From: Anaerolineaceae bacterium
GTDB taxonomy: Bacteria; Chloroflexota; Anaerolineae; Promineifilales; Promineifilaceae
Assembly: GCA_002699125.1 (NCBI GenBank)
Contig: PABI01000015.1
Span: 1 to 36,966, forward strand
Direction: 5' to 3'
Length of the DNA stretch: 36,966 bases
Position numbers and translations under genes: made by a program. A model generated the notes under the pieces. It had not been told where the DNA came from. It did not search any database and saw only the letters and a list, made by a program, of their open reading frames with translations. Positions 25,701 through 36,700 of this stretch are shown one piece after another. Each line of letters begins with the position of its first letter. Positions within the stretch are counted from its first letter, which is position 1.

Positions 25701-25752
25701 TAAAGGACATAAAGGGAATAAACTCTTCGGTGGTTGTGTCTGAGTCGCTCAT
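22723..25752 (-). CDS. nSTAND1 NTPase with transmembrane helix and C-terminal FGE-sulfatase (SUMF1-like) domain
   Basis: 1009 residues. Residues 1-105 form an acidic/helical N-terminal region with no recognised catalytic motif. The nSTAND1 NTPase domain begins at CPYIGLEAFDEENKNLFYGRD; Walker A is GPSGSGKSS (149-157) and Walker B is VLSIDQFEE (236-244). Helical and winged-helix segments run to about 500, then a charged coiled coil (535-580), one transmembrane helix (581-601), an Ala/Thr-rich heptad-like stalk (605-710), a Pro/Thr linker, and an FGE-sulfatase fold (745-1006: GGTYQMG, RLPTEAEWEYAARG, YPWGD, VLRGGSW, GFRC). The FGE-type catalytic CxxxxC is not visible, so a binding rather than oxidase role is possible. 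By topology the NTPase is cytoplasmic and the FGE domain external. It overlaps the upstream EAD gene by 4 bp. Confidence 0.92.
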   Translation of the reverse strand: MSDSDTTTEEFIPFMSFTSLRDSHRALLKQRRQAKEDADEDGFWVEVTEFLHRGEAAGAFIDNTEDREAAQSLLDYWHNQLFHAGKETPEAILSDFDATTQPEIPDSHCPYIGLEAFDEENKNLFYGRDQLVRELLDQVLVSRLVTAVGPSGSGKSSVVRAGLLPRLEEGALPGSEDWHYYPTIVPGAAPLTSLARLLEPEGVDTAVWVTENYDTFLNNSEHLAKLVNEVVKGPAVLSIDQFEETFTLCHDDQERDAFIDNLLGLVNSREARHVVILTMRVDYESYLNKVPMFKSLYEQGLVRVTAMNASELHDAIEQPAEAIGLKFEDGLIEALVREIVGEPAALPLLQFALLQLWDDRERNRITWDAYRRLGGVMAALDHTADSLYNDLLPEEQNTAKRILLRLVRPGTGVEFTRSRATRRSLYQSGEANDRIDRVLEKLVDARLLRQTDGPNKENDQFEVAHEALVRNWPRLVEWLEDERVVLRHRLRFTAQAEDWDTRNRDAGALLRGKQLQEALLFEELNPLEQEYIDASKAAEQSEIEAKQAQQKKELEQAQKLAEEQRQRAEAEAQSARRARSFNIALIVILLLVVGGAIILINAAQLRETAAQAESAAAAAEITARETAVAADALALESTTDALEAATVQAMATSDNALATSEVAANQTLVAEQAEYDNQEEATAQAATATAQFATLAAQSARATREAINNTPEPTVPNQPTATPDPAQLAVEAQLQKIIRDQDNMPMLFITGGTYQMGVEDAPEDADNGPAHLVLVDSFYLDQFEVSVQQYADFLNRQGGNSAACNGVDCAVTEVSTTFTNLKNNLGVLVARPGTARFPATWITWEGAVAYCAAVGARLPTEAEWEYAARGVDGRLYPWGDSNPILYETAIFNNNPDQSESVFFSRAFERVDSLSAGASPFGVFGMAGGAAEWVQDWYDPDFYSQPLPDIGYNDDASSGLKVLRGGSWVNTADEITTTARMALSPNDSNLDDLNNSQWGAGFRCARDANE

Positions 25753-27080
25753 TTGTTAAATTGCCTCAACAATAGATCGATTTGCTCGCCCACGCGCTGC
25801 AATTCGGTACACAGAGAGAGCAGTTCCAGATCCACTGCGCGGAAACGATGGCCGACAAAGGTGTGATATCGCATGAACAGGCGGCGCATCTTGGAATTGA
25901 GCTGCTGTTCGATGGCCGGTTCCAGTTGCGCCATGGCGCTGCTCAGATCCAGTGCCCATTTTGCTTCGCCGTGCGCCTCAACCAGTTCCTGGGTCATTGG
26001 CTTCAAGTCATCCCAGGCGTATTCTAGCTCCTCAAAGTTGTTTTGCGAAACGGCCGCTTTCACCCGGCGAATCTCATCATCAATGGTTTGCCAGGCGTTG
26101 TGTTCGCGTACCAGTGCCTTTAGCCGCTCATCTAGCCCGGCCAAGGCCGACTTGCCACTTTGCACCTCATCGATCATGCTGTCCATCGTCACGTCGGCTT
26201 CAGCCAGACTGCTGCTAATGGTGGTGATCGCTCTTTCCAGATTGTCCAGACGCAGGGCACTGGCCACGGCCACCAGCTGGGCATTGATGCGCGTGGGATG
26301 CCGATTGAGCACACGATCCAGCAGGCTTACGCCGCTCTCCAGCGCTTTCAGATCATCGCTTTCAACGGCCGTATGCAGACGCTCTTTTATCGTTTCCAGC
26401 TGGTTGACCCAACGTACGTTGCCCTCGGCAAACGTTTTGCTTTTGGAGAGGGTAACCATGTCATTGATCTTGGCTTGCAGCTCTGGTTCCGCCATGGCGA
26501 TGTCTTCCCAGGCCATATCATCATCGTTGGCCAACCGCTTTTGGTCACGGCTGATGAGATCGTGCTGCGTTTCCAAAATCTGGAACAGATCGTGGATCTG
26601 TTTGTAATCGTTCATCTGCTCAATTTGTTGGGAGGCGGCCTGGAAATCGGTCTGGAAGGTGACAACGGCCGTGCGCACATCCTCGCGCGTTAGCATCCGC
26701 ACAATGGCGCTAAAGCTCTTGCTGGCAATCATCGTGTTGGATTTATCTTGTTGGGGCAGGATGTCGGCCTGATGAATCTGAATGCGGGATGCAGTAGGGT
26801 CTTCGTCTTCTGTAGTCAGAATGATGGCATCAAAATCAATGTGCGGCCGTACTTCCAAAAAAGCCGTTATCAAAACATTGATTCGCCGACGCTGATCAAA
26901 GTGCAAGATCAGTTCGCGTATTTTGTGTTTTTTAACCGCTCCTTCCAGATTGTCAAAATCTACCTGAACGTTAAAACAAAGGTCACGCAAATCCTCCATG
27001 TTAAACGATTCATCAATGGCGCGCAGCAACTTTCGAGGATCGACCGGTTTTTCCTGGCTGCTTTCTGCTGAATCTGTCAT
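25749..27080 (-). CDS. Effector-associated domain (EAD)-like protein with long helical C-terminus
   Basis: 443 residues. The first ~85 residues (KLLRAIDESFNMEDLRDLCF, VDFDNLEG, KIRELILHFDQRRRINVLI) match the small all-helical EAD domains (closest to EAD7 as I recall), death-fold-like adaptors that recruit partners in STAND-centred conflict systems. The rest is a series of amphipathic helices with many charged residues (for example LETIKERLHTAVESDDLKALESG), consistent with a coiled-coil or spectrin-like rod; no enzyme motif is seen. It is the first gene of a pair with the nSTAND1-FGE gene (ATGA overlap), so the two proteins are likely made together and may interact. The ribosome site is weak. 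A different adaptor-like family is the alternative. Confidence 0.82.
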   Translation of the reverse strand: MTDSAESSQEKPVDPRKLLRAIDESFNMEDLRDLCFNVQVDFDNLEGAVKKHKIRELILHFDQRRRINVLITAFLEVRPHIDFDAIILTTEDEDPTASRIQIHQADILPQQDKSNTMIASKSFSAIVRMLTREDVRTAVVTFQTDFQAASQQIEQMNDYKQIHDLFQILETQHDLISRDQKRLANDDDMAWEDIAMAEPELQAKINDMVTLSKSKTFAEGNVRWVNQLETIKERLHTAVESDDLKALESGVSLLDRVLNRHPTRINAQLVAVASALRLDNLERAITTISSSLAEADVTMDSMIDEVQSGKSALAGLDERLKALVREHNAWQTIDDEIRRVKAAVSQNNFEELEYAWDDLKPMTQELVEAHGEAKWALDLSSAMAQLEPAIEQQLNSKMRRLFMRYHTFVGHRFRAVDLELLSLCTELQRVGEQIDLLLRQFNK

Positions 27081-27209
27081 GGTTCTTACAAGGAACAGCG
27101 ATTTACGTTACTGCATTCACACAAATGAGTTTTGCACAAGCACTTCTGCTTCTTCCCGCCGGAAGTATATGTCAAGTAAGCCATTTTGTAAACGAAGCGC
27201 AAAAGATTT

Positions 27210-27273
27210 GAGGAGTGAGCATCCTGAGATGCGAACGGTTCCATCCACCCGCATCTGAAGATACTCACCCCTC
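27210..27273 (-). terminator. Imperfect 24-bp inverted repeat downstream of the GH13 gene
   Basis: The arms 27210-27233 and 27250-27273 match at 19 of 24 positions, giving a long hairpin that begins 18 bp after the GH13 stop in transcription order. It is placed to end or insulate GH13 transcription before the EAD gene. The strand after it is only weakly T-rich, so a dispersed repeat is also possible. Confidence 0.5.
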
Positions 27274-27290
27274 TCCATTTAGTGTTGTAA

Positions 27291-29195
27291 TTAACCTTGC
27301 GACAAGATGATGACGCTGTAGGGGCCGATACTGATTGTGGCGTGGTAGGCCAGCTGATCGTACTCATCAGGAACGGCCGTAACCACCGGAACATGATGGC
27401 TGGTGAAGCTGGGATGGTACGCCTTCAGGTCACTGTTGAAGCGCACCTGCCACTGTCCAGCGTGCGGCAGGCCCAGCTTGTAGTCCGTTACCGTTTGGTT
27501 GGCGAAGTTGGCCACCACAATGACGTCGTCGCCGGGGCCGCCATGATGCCAGCGGTGGAAGGCGATTAGCTTGGCGGTGTTGTTGACGTGATATACGTTG
27601 ATCAACTGTCCGCTGAGGCCGCGCGTCTTGCCACCCACATTGCGCCGCAGCTGAATAAGATGGCGATAGAGGGCGATCATCCCAGGGTTTTGCTCCGCTT
27701 TGTGCCAGTCAAGGGGCCGTTTGTCATCAAACCAACCATCTTCCAGAAACTCCTGCCCCTGGAAAAGCATCGGCACGCCCGGTGTCGTGAAAACCAGGGC
27801 CGCACCCAGGGCGGACCGTTTGGCGGCCAGGGCAGCATCGCCGTCGGCGACGGCCACTTCATGCACAACGCGTGCTTTGCCGTTGGCTACCTCATCGTGG
27901 GATTCGGTGTAAATCACGCGGCTGAAGGCGTCTGCGCCATAGCGGAACTGGAGCGCGTCCTGCACGGCCAGCATGTCGCGATCTTCATCTTGCGGGTTAA
28001 TGATCGCCTGGCGGATGGGATGGACAAACTGGCTGTCCCACTGCGTATTAAAGCCCGCGCCGCCCTGATCAATCGGTTCGGTGAGCCACGGATTCGCCTG
28101 TAAATCCTCAGCGATGCGGATGTGGCGCGGGTCGTGGTGCTGTATTTCGGCGTTGATCCCCTGCATCAACGTCCACCCTTCGGGAATGTCGGCCCCGGGA
28201 TCGCCATCGTGGCCGTGGGCGTTGCGAATGTAGGAGGTGGCGTCCCAGCGCAGGCCATCGATTTTGTATTCGTCCAACCACATGCGCACGTTGTCGCGGA
28301 TGTAGCGGCGCACTTCAGGACGGCCGTAATCGGGTCGAGTATCGGCCCACGGCGTTTTGGAACGCCAATCGTTGTAAAAGTAGATGCCGCCCAGGCCATG
28401 CTGCTGCCAGCCATCAAACTGCCACAGGCTCAGCTCTTGCGGGCCAAAATGGTTGTAGACCACGTCCACAATCACGGCGATGCCCTGTTCATGGGCCGCA
28501 TCGATGAGCTGCTTAAACTTTTCTGGTCCGCCATATATCTGGCTGATGGCAAACGGGTGGGCCGGGTTGTAGCCCCAGGACAGCTCGCCGGGAAATGCCT
28601 TTACGGGCATCAGCTCAATGGCGTTGATGCCCAACACTCGCAAGTAGGGCAGCTTGGCGATGACGGCTTCAAAGTTAAACGGCGGGCTGCCTTGGTCTTC
28701 ACCAAAGGTCCCGACGTGTAGTTCGTAGATGACCAGGTCTTGCAGGGCGGGCGGTTGGAAAGAGGTGGCTTTGGGGGAGACGGCCGTTTCCATGCCCAGC
28801 ACAGTTCCATTGCGCACCACGCCATTTTGGAAAGGCGGCCGCACATCTTTGGCATACGGATCGGTACGCAGCAGCTGCTGGCGGCCACGTTTCAGGACAA
28901 ATTTATATTCATCGCCTACCTGTGCCTCAGGCACGTTAACAGACCAGTAGCCGTTGCGCTCATGGGCCAGGGGAATCTGGTTGGGATGCCAGTTATTAAA
29001 AGAGCCAGTGACGTAAACTGCTTCGGCGTTGGGTGCCCACACGCGAAAGACGGTGCCTTCCGCATGGGGAATAGCTCCCATCCCCGGCTGGGGCGCGGGC
29101 TGTACCGCGCGAATTTTGTAACGTAATGTCTGCCATGTTTGTGCGAGTTGTTCGCGCCAGGCAGGTGTTTGTTTTTTCTTATCGCTTAAAGCCAT
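27291..29195 (-). CDS. GH13 alpha-amylase-family protein, glycogen branching enzyme-like
   Basis: 634 residues from the ATG at 29195 (AAGAGG four nt upstream). A CBM48/E-set domain comes first (VFRVWAPNAEAVYVTGSFNNW, about 50-140), then the GH13 barrel: VIYELHVGTFGE, DVVYNHFGP, GLRWDATSYI (nucleophile Asp about 318), IRIAEDL (acid/base Glu about 363) and TESHDEV (Asp about 434), then a beta-sandwich domain C. All three catalytic acids are present. The CBM48 plus GH13 order and the LHVGTFGE motif fit branching enzymes and the related malto-oligosyltrehalose hydrolase group, so the exact reaction on alpha-1,4-glucan is not certain. No glgA/glgC/treY neighbours are in view. Confidence 0.9.
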   Translation of the reverse strand: MALSDKKKQTPAWREQLAQTWQTLRYKIRAVQPAPQPGMGAIPHAEGTVFRVWAPNAEAVYVTGSFNNWHPNQIPLAHERNGYWSVNVPEAQVGDEYKFVLKRGRQQLLRTDPYAKDVRPPFQNGVVRNGTVLGMETAVSPKATSFQPPALQDLVIYELHVGTFGEDQGSPPFNFEAVIAKLPYLRVLGINAIELMPVKAFPGELSWGYNPAHPFAISQIYGGPEKFKQLIDAAHEQGIAVIVDVVYNHFGPQELSLWQFDGWQQHGLGGIYFYNDWRSKTPWADTRPDYGRPEVRRYIRDNVRMWLDEYKIDGLRWDATSYIRNAHGHDGDPGADIPEGWTLMQGINAEIQHHDPRHIRIAEDLQANPWLTEPIDQGGAGFNTQWDSQFVHPIRQAIINPQDEDRDMLAVQDALQFRYGADAFSRVIYTESHDEVANGKARVVHEVAVADGDAALAAKRSALGAALVFTTPGVPMLFQGQEFLEDGWFDDKRPLDWHKAEQNPGMIALYRHLIQLRRNVGGKTRGLSGQLINVYHVNNTAKLIAFHRWHHGGPGDDVIVVANFANQTVTDYKLGLPHAGQWQVRFNSDLKAYHPSFTSHHVPVVTAVPDEYDQLAYHATISIGPYSVIILSQG

Positions 29196-29209
29196 AAAAC
29201 CTCTTAACC

Positions 29210-29268
29210 AGGACTGGCAGTCCTTTATCAATTCTGCAAAAAAAGCCAGACACAGGACTGCCAGTCCT
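29210..29268. repeat. Nested-palindrome repeat, copy 4 of 4
   Basis: AGGACTGGCAGTCCT (29210-29224) and AGGACTGCCAGTCCT (29254-29268) are inverted arms of a 59-bp element located only 14 bp before the GH13 start codon, so its hairpin would sit in the 5' leader next to the ribosome site. Confidence 0.88.
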
Positions 29269-29554
29269 TTGGTGATTAAACGTGACAGGATACGGCCGTT
29301 GTCTAAACAAAACGTTAACACGAACCGTCAAAATCAGTCACAAAGCGGTTAGCATAAACGATTTTGTCGCTTTTGTGGTTAAAATTATGTTAACAAATTC
29401 TCTTTATGTTAACCAATTAACGGCAAATTGGCCAAATTTCAATGCTGCTTTGCCCAAAATAGCCCATTTTTCCTAGAAGCGCTGCAAAAATTTTGTAGCT
29501 ATTTTATAGTCCACAATTGCTTTTTACTGGTACCCTAGTTATCCTATTGCGCCT
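29269..29554. promoter_or_regulatory. A+T-rich divergent intergenic region with TTATGTTAAC direct repeats
   Basis: Between the GH13 gene (minus) and the phosphatase gene (plus) the sequence is clearly A+T-richer than its surroundings and holds no gene. TTATGTTAAC occurs at 29385-29394 and 29404-29413, 19 bp apart, with another GTTAAC at 29314-29319. These may be operator half-sites or promoter parts; no confident -35/-10 pair was found. Confidence 0.35.
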
Positions 29555-30076
29555 ATGAACCCATTTCACTGGCTGTTTGATAAATTCTTTCCGATTATTC
29601 GCTTTACCTATGAAAAAATTCAGGGACACCGTTGGTTTGATGAGATTACACCAAAGCTTTGGCTTGGCGGTGCCCCCCACTATGCAAGAGATTATCAATT
29701 CTTGCTAGACAATGGCATTACGGCCGTTCTCAACATTCGTGCTGAGCGTGAAGATGACGTAATCCATTATCAGGAACACGACATTGCTTACCAGCAGCTC
29801 AAGGTGCTGGACGTGACGGTGCCGCCGGAAGATATGATTGATGCCGGGGTGGCTTTTGTGCGGCAGCAGATAGAAGACGGCCGTACCGTCCTGGTGCACT
29901 GCGCCAAAGGGCGTGGCCGTTCGGCCACCATTTTGGCTGCCTACCTGATGAAGTACGAAGGCATGAGTTTTGATGAGGCCAACCAGACGATGAAAGGGAT
30001 ACGGCCGTTAACCAAACTAGAAGGGCGTCATCGCCATCGTTTGGAACAGTGGGCCAGGCAGCAAGACGCCAATTAA
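29555..30076 (+). CDS. Dual-specificity/tyrosine protein phosphatase
   Basis: 173 residues. The signature CX5R loop is HCAKGRGRS (Cys116, Arg122), followed by the helix [10 protein letters not shown]. Upstream motifs [30 protein letters not shown] match the PTPMT1/plant DSP-like branch of dual-specificity phosphatases, in which the loop Cys forms the phospho-intermediate and the Arg binds phosphate. There is no signal peptide, so it is cytoplasmic; substrates could be phosphoproteins or phosphatidylglycerol-phosphate-like lipids. The ribosome site is weak and it stands alone downstream of an A+T-rich promoter region. Confidence 0.93.
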   Translation: MNPFHWLFDKFFPIIRFTYEKIQGHRWFDEITPKLWLGGAPHYARDYQFLLDNGITAVLNIRAEREDDVIHYQEHDIAYQQLKVLDVTVPPEDMIDAGVAFVRQQIEDGRTVLVHCAKGRGRSATILAAYLMKYEGMSFDEANQTMKGIRPLTKLEGRHRHRLEQWARQQDAN

Positions 30077-30417
30077 AACCAGAAGCACGTTTGGTAGAGC
30101 GTAAACAGGCGATACACAATTTGCCGCCCGGCAAACGGCCGTTTTCGTCTTGTATACGTTAAAGGAGACAGAATAAGCTGACCGGCACGCCATACACCAA
30201 ACGTCTGTGTATCCCCATACGGCCGTTTCATACCACCACTCTCACCGGTCCTGAACCCCTAAAAATCTCACACGCATGAGCTATTTGGATTGAGCTAAAC
30301 CTATCATTCTTCACAAACCGTATACGGCCGTGAGGCTATTTGAGCCACGCCGCTAACTTTGGCTGCCCGAAGTCAAATCCATCACAGAAGCGGCTCAATA
30401 CAAGACTGCTTTTCTGG
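30077..30417. other. Intergenic region rich in ACGGCCGT
   Basis: No gene is supported. The stretch contains three ACGGCCGT copies (30135, 30219, 30324) in 200 bp, the densest group in the window. Nothing else recognisable was seen before the conserved leader that starts at 30418. Confidence 0.6.
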
Positions 30418-30525
30418 AGGAGGTGAATGCCATCGATAAGACTATCTATTAACTTCTTGTGGAGTATCTTTGCTGCTTACTTCAAGCTCCTCACTTTTGC
30501 AAAACCAATACAGGTAAACAGTCAT
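30418..30525 (+). promoter_or_regulatory. Conserved leader element, copy A (upstream of first S8 protease)
   Basis: This 108-nt stretch aligns without gaps to 33597-33704 with about 88 identical bases (81%). It begins AGGAGGTGAATGCCAT and ends ACAGGTAAACA-TCAT. It lies 34 nt before the ATG at 30560. A GTGGAG/CTCC pairing (from near 30459 to 30489) could form in both copies. A short frame from the ATG at 30427 is not kept in the other copy, so a leader peptide is unlikely. I do not recognise it as a known riboswitch. Confidence 0.7.
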
Positions 30526-30559
30526 TGGTTTTACACAGTTGGATGGAGGATCCACGCAA

Positions 30560-33259
<2,700 letters not shown>

Positions 33260-33348
33260 CCGTTCTTTATTTATCTGGAAACGATGACCAAAGTCGATGA
33301 CTAAAGTCATTGCAAGCCTGTTTTCTGAGAAATAGATAGGCAAAACAA

Positions 33349-33392
33349 CCCAGGCAAGAAAGCATCTCGCAAATGAGACTTTCTTGCCTGGG
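33349..33392 (+). terminator. Terminator-like hairpin after the first S8 protease
   Basis: CCCAGGCAAGAAAG (33349-33362) and CTTTCTTGCCTGGG (33379-33392) form a perfect 14-bp stem, and the loop can add four more pairs (TCTC/GAGA). It begins 90 bp after the stop codon. No T-run follows, so it may stabilise the 3' end or terminate with help. Confidence 0.65.
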
Positions 33393-33428
33393 GATGTTTG
33401 CCACAAAGCACACAGAGCTTTAAGAGGT

Positions 33429-33523
33429 TTTTTCTCTTTTCTCCTTCAAAAACAAACCGCGGAGAGCGCGGAGAACGCAGAGGAAAAGAGAAAAACAATC
33501 TGCGTAATCTGCGTAATCTGCGG
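33429..33523. repeat. Dispersed repeat with AATCTGCG triplet
   Basis: AATCTGCGT, AATCTGCGT and AATCTGCGG follow directly (33497-33523). Before them, a purine-rich GGAAAAGAGAAAAA (33482-33495) can pair with TTTTTCTCTTTTC near 33430, enclosing a GCGGAGA-rich centre. It is the same broad class as the repeats at 5668 and 18581. The remainder of 33260-33596 contains no gene. Confidence 0.65.
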
Positions 33524-33596
33524 ATAAAAATTTTCATTCATGGTGGTGTGCTCTGCTCATGAGGAACTCCTCTATGTGCGCTGTGGCCTAAAAATT

Positions 33597-33704
33597 AGGA
33601 GGTGAATGCCATTGATATGATTTCCCGTTAACTTCTGGTGGAGTATCCATGCTGCGAACATCAAACTCCCTACTTTTACAAAACTAAAACAGGTAAACAT
33701 TCAT
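33597..33704 (+). promoter_or_regulatory. Conserved leader element, copy B (upstream of second S8 protease)
   Basis: This is the second copy of the 108-nt element at 30418-30525, same strand, no gaps. The most conserved blocks are AGGAGGTGAATGCCAT, TTAACTTCT, GTGGAGTATC, ACTTTT-CAAAAC and ACAGGTAAACA. Here the ATG-led frame stops after four codons. It ends 89 nt before the ATG at 33794; both genes also share ATGGAGGAYCC next to the start codon. Confidence 0.7.
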
Positions 33705-33793
33705 ACAACTTAACTATACTGGCAAAGGACATAATCTGACAGTTTGACCAGAGGTGGCTCAGCCAGTATCCATTACGAATGGAGGACCCCAAT

Positions 33794-36700
33794 ATGCGTT
33801 CGTCACGCTCAAAGGAAGGCGTTTCCAGGGTATGGTTTTTTTTACTCTTAGTTACGCTTTCAGCTATCTTGCTATTAAGCATCGCCTCAGGCAACCTGTC
33901 TGCCAGTAACAACCTCAACGACAGTGCGCTTATGAACAGCCAAAGCGGTGAACCCATTGTCAAAGTCATTGCCCCGGCCGGTGTGCTCGACACAAATAAC
34001 GCGGGCATTTCGCTTTGGCATGATTACGGCTCATTTGCCCTTTACCGCGTCACCCAATCGACGCTGGATGCACTCCCCGCAGCGGCGCAAGATCAACTTG
34101 TTATCGACAGCCAAATGGATCAGTTGTTCTTTGATGAAGCAACAATTGATACCAAGCTTGCTGCGCAATCAGGCGAAGCTTCAATAGCGGCCGTCGGTGA
34201 TGAAGAAACATTGCAATTGATTCAATTTGTAGGTCCCATTAAAGATGAATGGCTGGCTGAGGTAGAGAGCACCGGTGCCCAGCTTGTGCAATACGTCGCC
34301 ACAAATGGCTATCTTGTCTGGGCCAATGGCACCAGCCGCAATCTTCTAAATGGCATGGCGTCCACACAGAACATCATGCAGTTTAGTCAGCCGCTTCCTT
34401 CCTTATTGAAGGTAGGACCAAACCTTTCTGAACGTCTAAACAGCAACAGCACGAATGCAGTTGACACGGTTGATGTTGTGGTACAGATGATCCGGCATAA
34501 CCGGCAACAGTTTAGCGAGCAGACTATCCGCGGGCTGGCTGCCAGCCAGAACACAAATTGGACACCGGTATTGGCCTTCCAAAATGCGGAATTTACCGTA
34601 CGTGTGGATGACATCGAAACTATCTCCAATTTACCAGATGTTTACTGGGTTGAATTACGGCCGGAACGTGAGCTGCTTGATGAGGTTCAGGGACAAATTC
34701 TCGCCGGTAACTTTAATGGCAGCCAATCCGGACCAAGTGGTCCGGGCTATTTGGCCTGGCTGTCTGGCTATGGCTTCAGCACAAACCCAAACGATTACCC
34801 AATTGTAGATATTACTGACGATGGCATTGGCAACGGCTCGGTCAATTCAGGCGACCGTACGCTGCACGAATTTGGCAGCCTCAGCAACCCGACACGTTTG
34901 AGCTACGTGGCGAACTGTACCAGTGCCTCCAGCGGCGCTGGCCCAGATGGGCATGGCCACATCAATGTGAGCATTGCCGGTGGGTATGACACCACGGCCG
35001 GTTTCCCCTTCCGCGATCCACTTGGTTTCCAGCGTGGCTTGGGGATTAGTCCTTACGGCCGTTTTGCCGGCACCCGTATCTTTGCCCCAGGGTTCAATTT
35101 AAGCAATTGTGGCGGTACCGATACCGGACTGATCAAAAGCAGCCAGGATAATGGCGCGCAGATCAGCAGCAACTCCTGGGGTTGCTCCAGCTGTGCCGGC
35201 ACCTACGACACCTCCTCCCAGGCTTACGACGTGGGTACCCGCGATGCTGACCTGACGCAGGCTGGCAACCAGGAGATGATCTTCATCTTTGCCGCCGGTA
35301 ATTCCGGCCCAGGCTCGGCTACCGTTGGCAGCCCCGGCAACGGCAAGAACATGATCACGGTTGGCGCTTCGGAGAACAACCGACCCTCCGATGAGAGTGG
35401 CAACTGGACAGATGGTTGTGCTATCGGCCCCACAGGGGCGAATAACGCGATGGATGTCATCAGCTTCTCCAGCCGTGGTCCGTCGCCGGGCGGCCGCGTA
35501 AAGCCAGAGGTCATTGCTCCCGGTACCCATATTCAGGGTACGGCCAGCACCAATTCCAGCTATAATGGCTCTGGCGTGTGTGATCAGTATCGCCCGCCGG
35601 GGCAAACTACTTTTGCCGCTTCCTCGGGTACCAGCCACTCAACTCCGGCCGTTGCCGGTGTCAGCTCGTTGGCTTATTACTGGTTGGAAAACACCTACGG
35701 TGTTTCAACGCCCAGTTCAGCCATCATGAAGGCATACCTGATTGCCCATCCAACGTATCTAACCGGCGTTAGCGCCAATGATACGTTGCCCAGCAACAGC
35801 CAGGGATACGGCATGCCCAACATGTCTCTCATGTTTGATGATGCTGACAAGTTTGTGCTGGATCAGTCGGTGATTTTCAACAACAGTGGTGAAACCTGGA
35901 CGTGGCAAGGCGTTGCCGCCGACCCGTCCCGGCCCGTACGCATTGTGCTGGCCTACACTGATGCGGCCGGTGCTGTGGGCACCAGCCCGCAGGTAAACAA
36001 TCTGAATCTGGCGGCGAATGTCGGTGGCACAAATTACTTGGGCAACCGGTTCTCTGGCCAATGGAGCACGACTGGTGGCTCGCCTGATGCGCTAAACAAC
36101 TACGAAGCGATCTTCTTGCCTGCTGGCACCAGCGGGGCGATTAACATCACGGTGACTGGCTTCAACATCGCCGGGAATGGTATCCCCAACGTCGGCGACA
36201 ACACTGACCAGGACTTTGCCCTTGTCTGCTACAACTGCACGGAGAATACCGGCCCCACACCGACTCCGGGGCCAACGTCAACACCAACCAATACACCAAC
36301 CCCAACTAACACACCAGTTCCCGGCAGTTGTACAGTCTACAACAGCACAGATGTGCCCAAATCAATCTCTAGCAGCGGGACGCCTTCTATCAGCTCTGTA
36401 TTGAACATCTCTGGTAGTGGCACCATTGATGACATTAACGTGCTGAATTTGAACGGCACCCACACCTGGATCAATGATTTGGACTTCAACTTGATCAGTC
36501 CAGGTGGCACCGAAGTGCAAATCATGGCCCGGTCGTGCAGCAATCAGGATAATTTCAACTTGAATCTGGACGACGAAGCGGCACCGGGCAGCTGGCCATG
36601 CCCACCAACAGGTGGCGGCACGTATCAACCCAGTAACCCGCTTTCTTCATTTGACGGGCAGAGTGCCAACGGGACCTGGACTTTACGGATTGACGACAAC

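Noticed and set aside
33497..33523. AATCTGCGT triplet as a CRISPR-like array
   Set aside because: Units are only nine bases long without spacers; it is part of a dispersed intergenic repeat.
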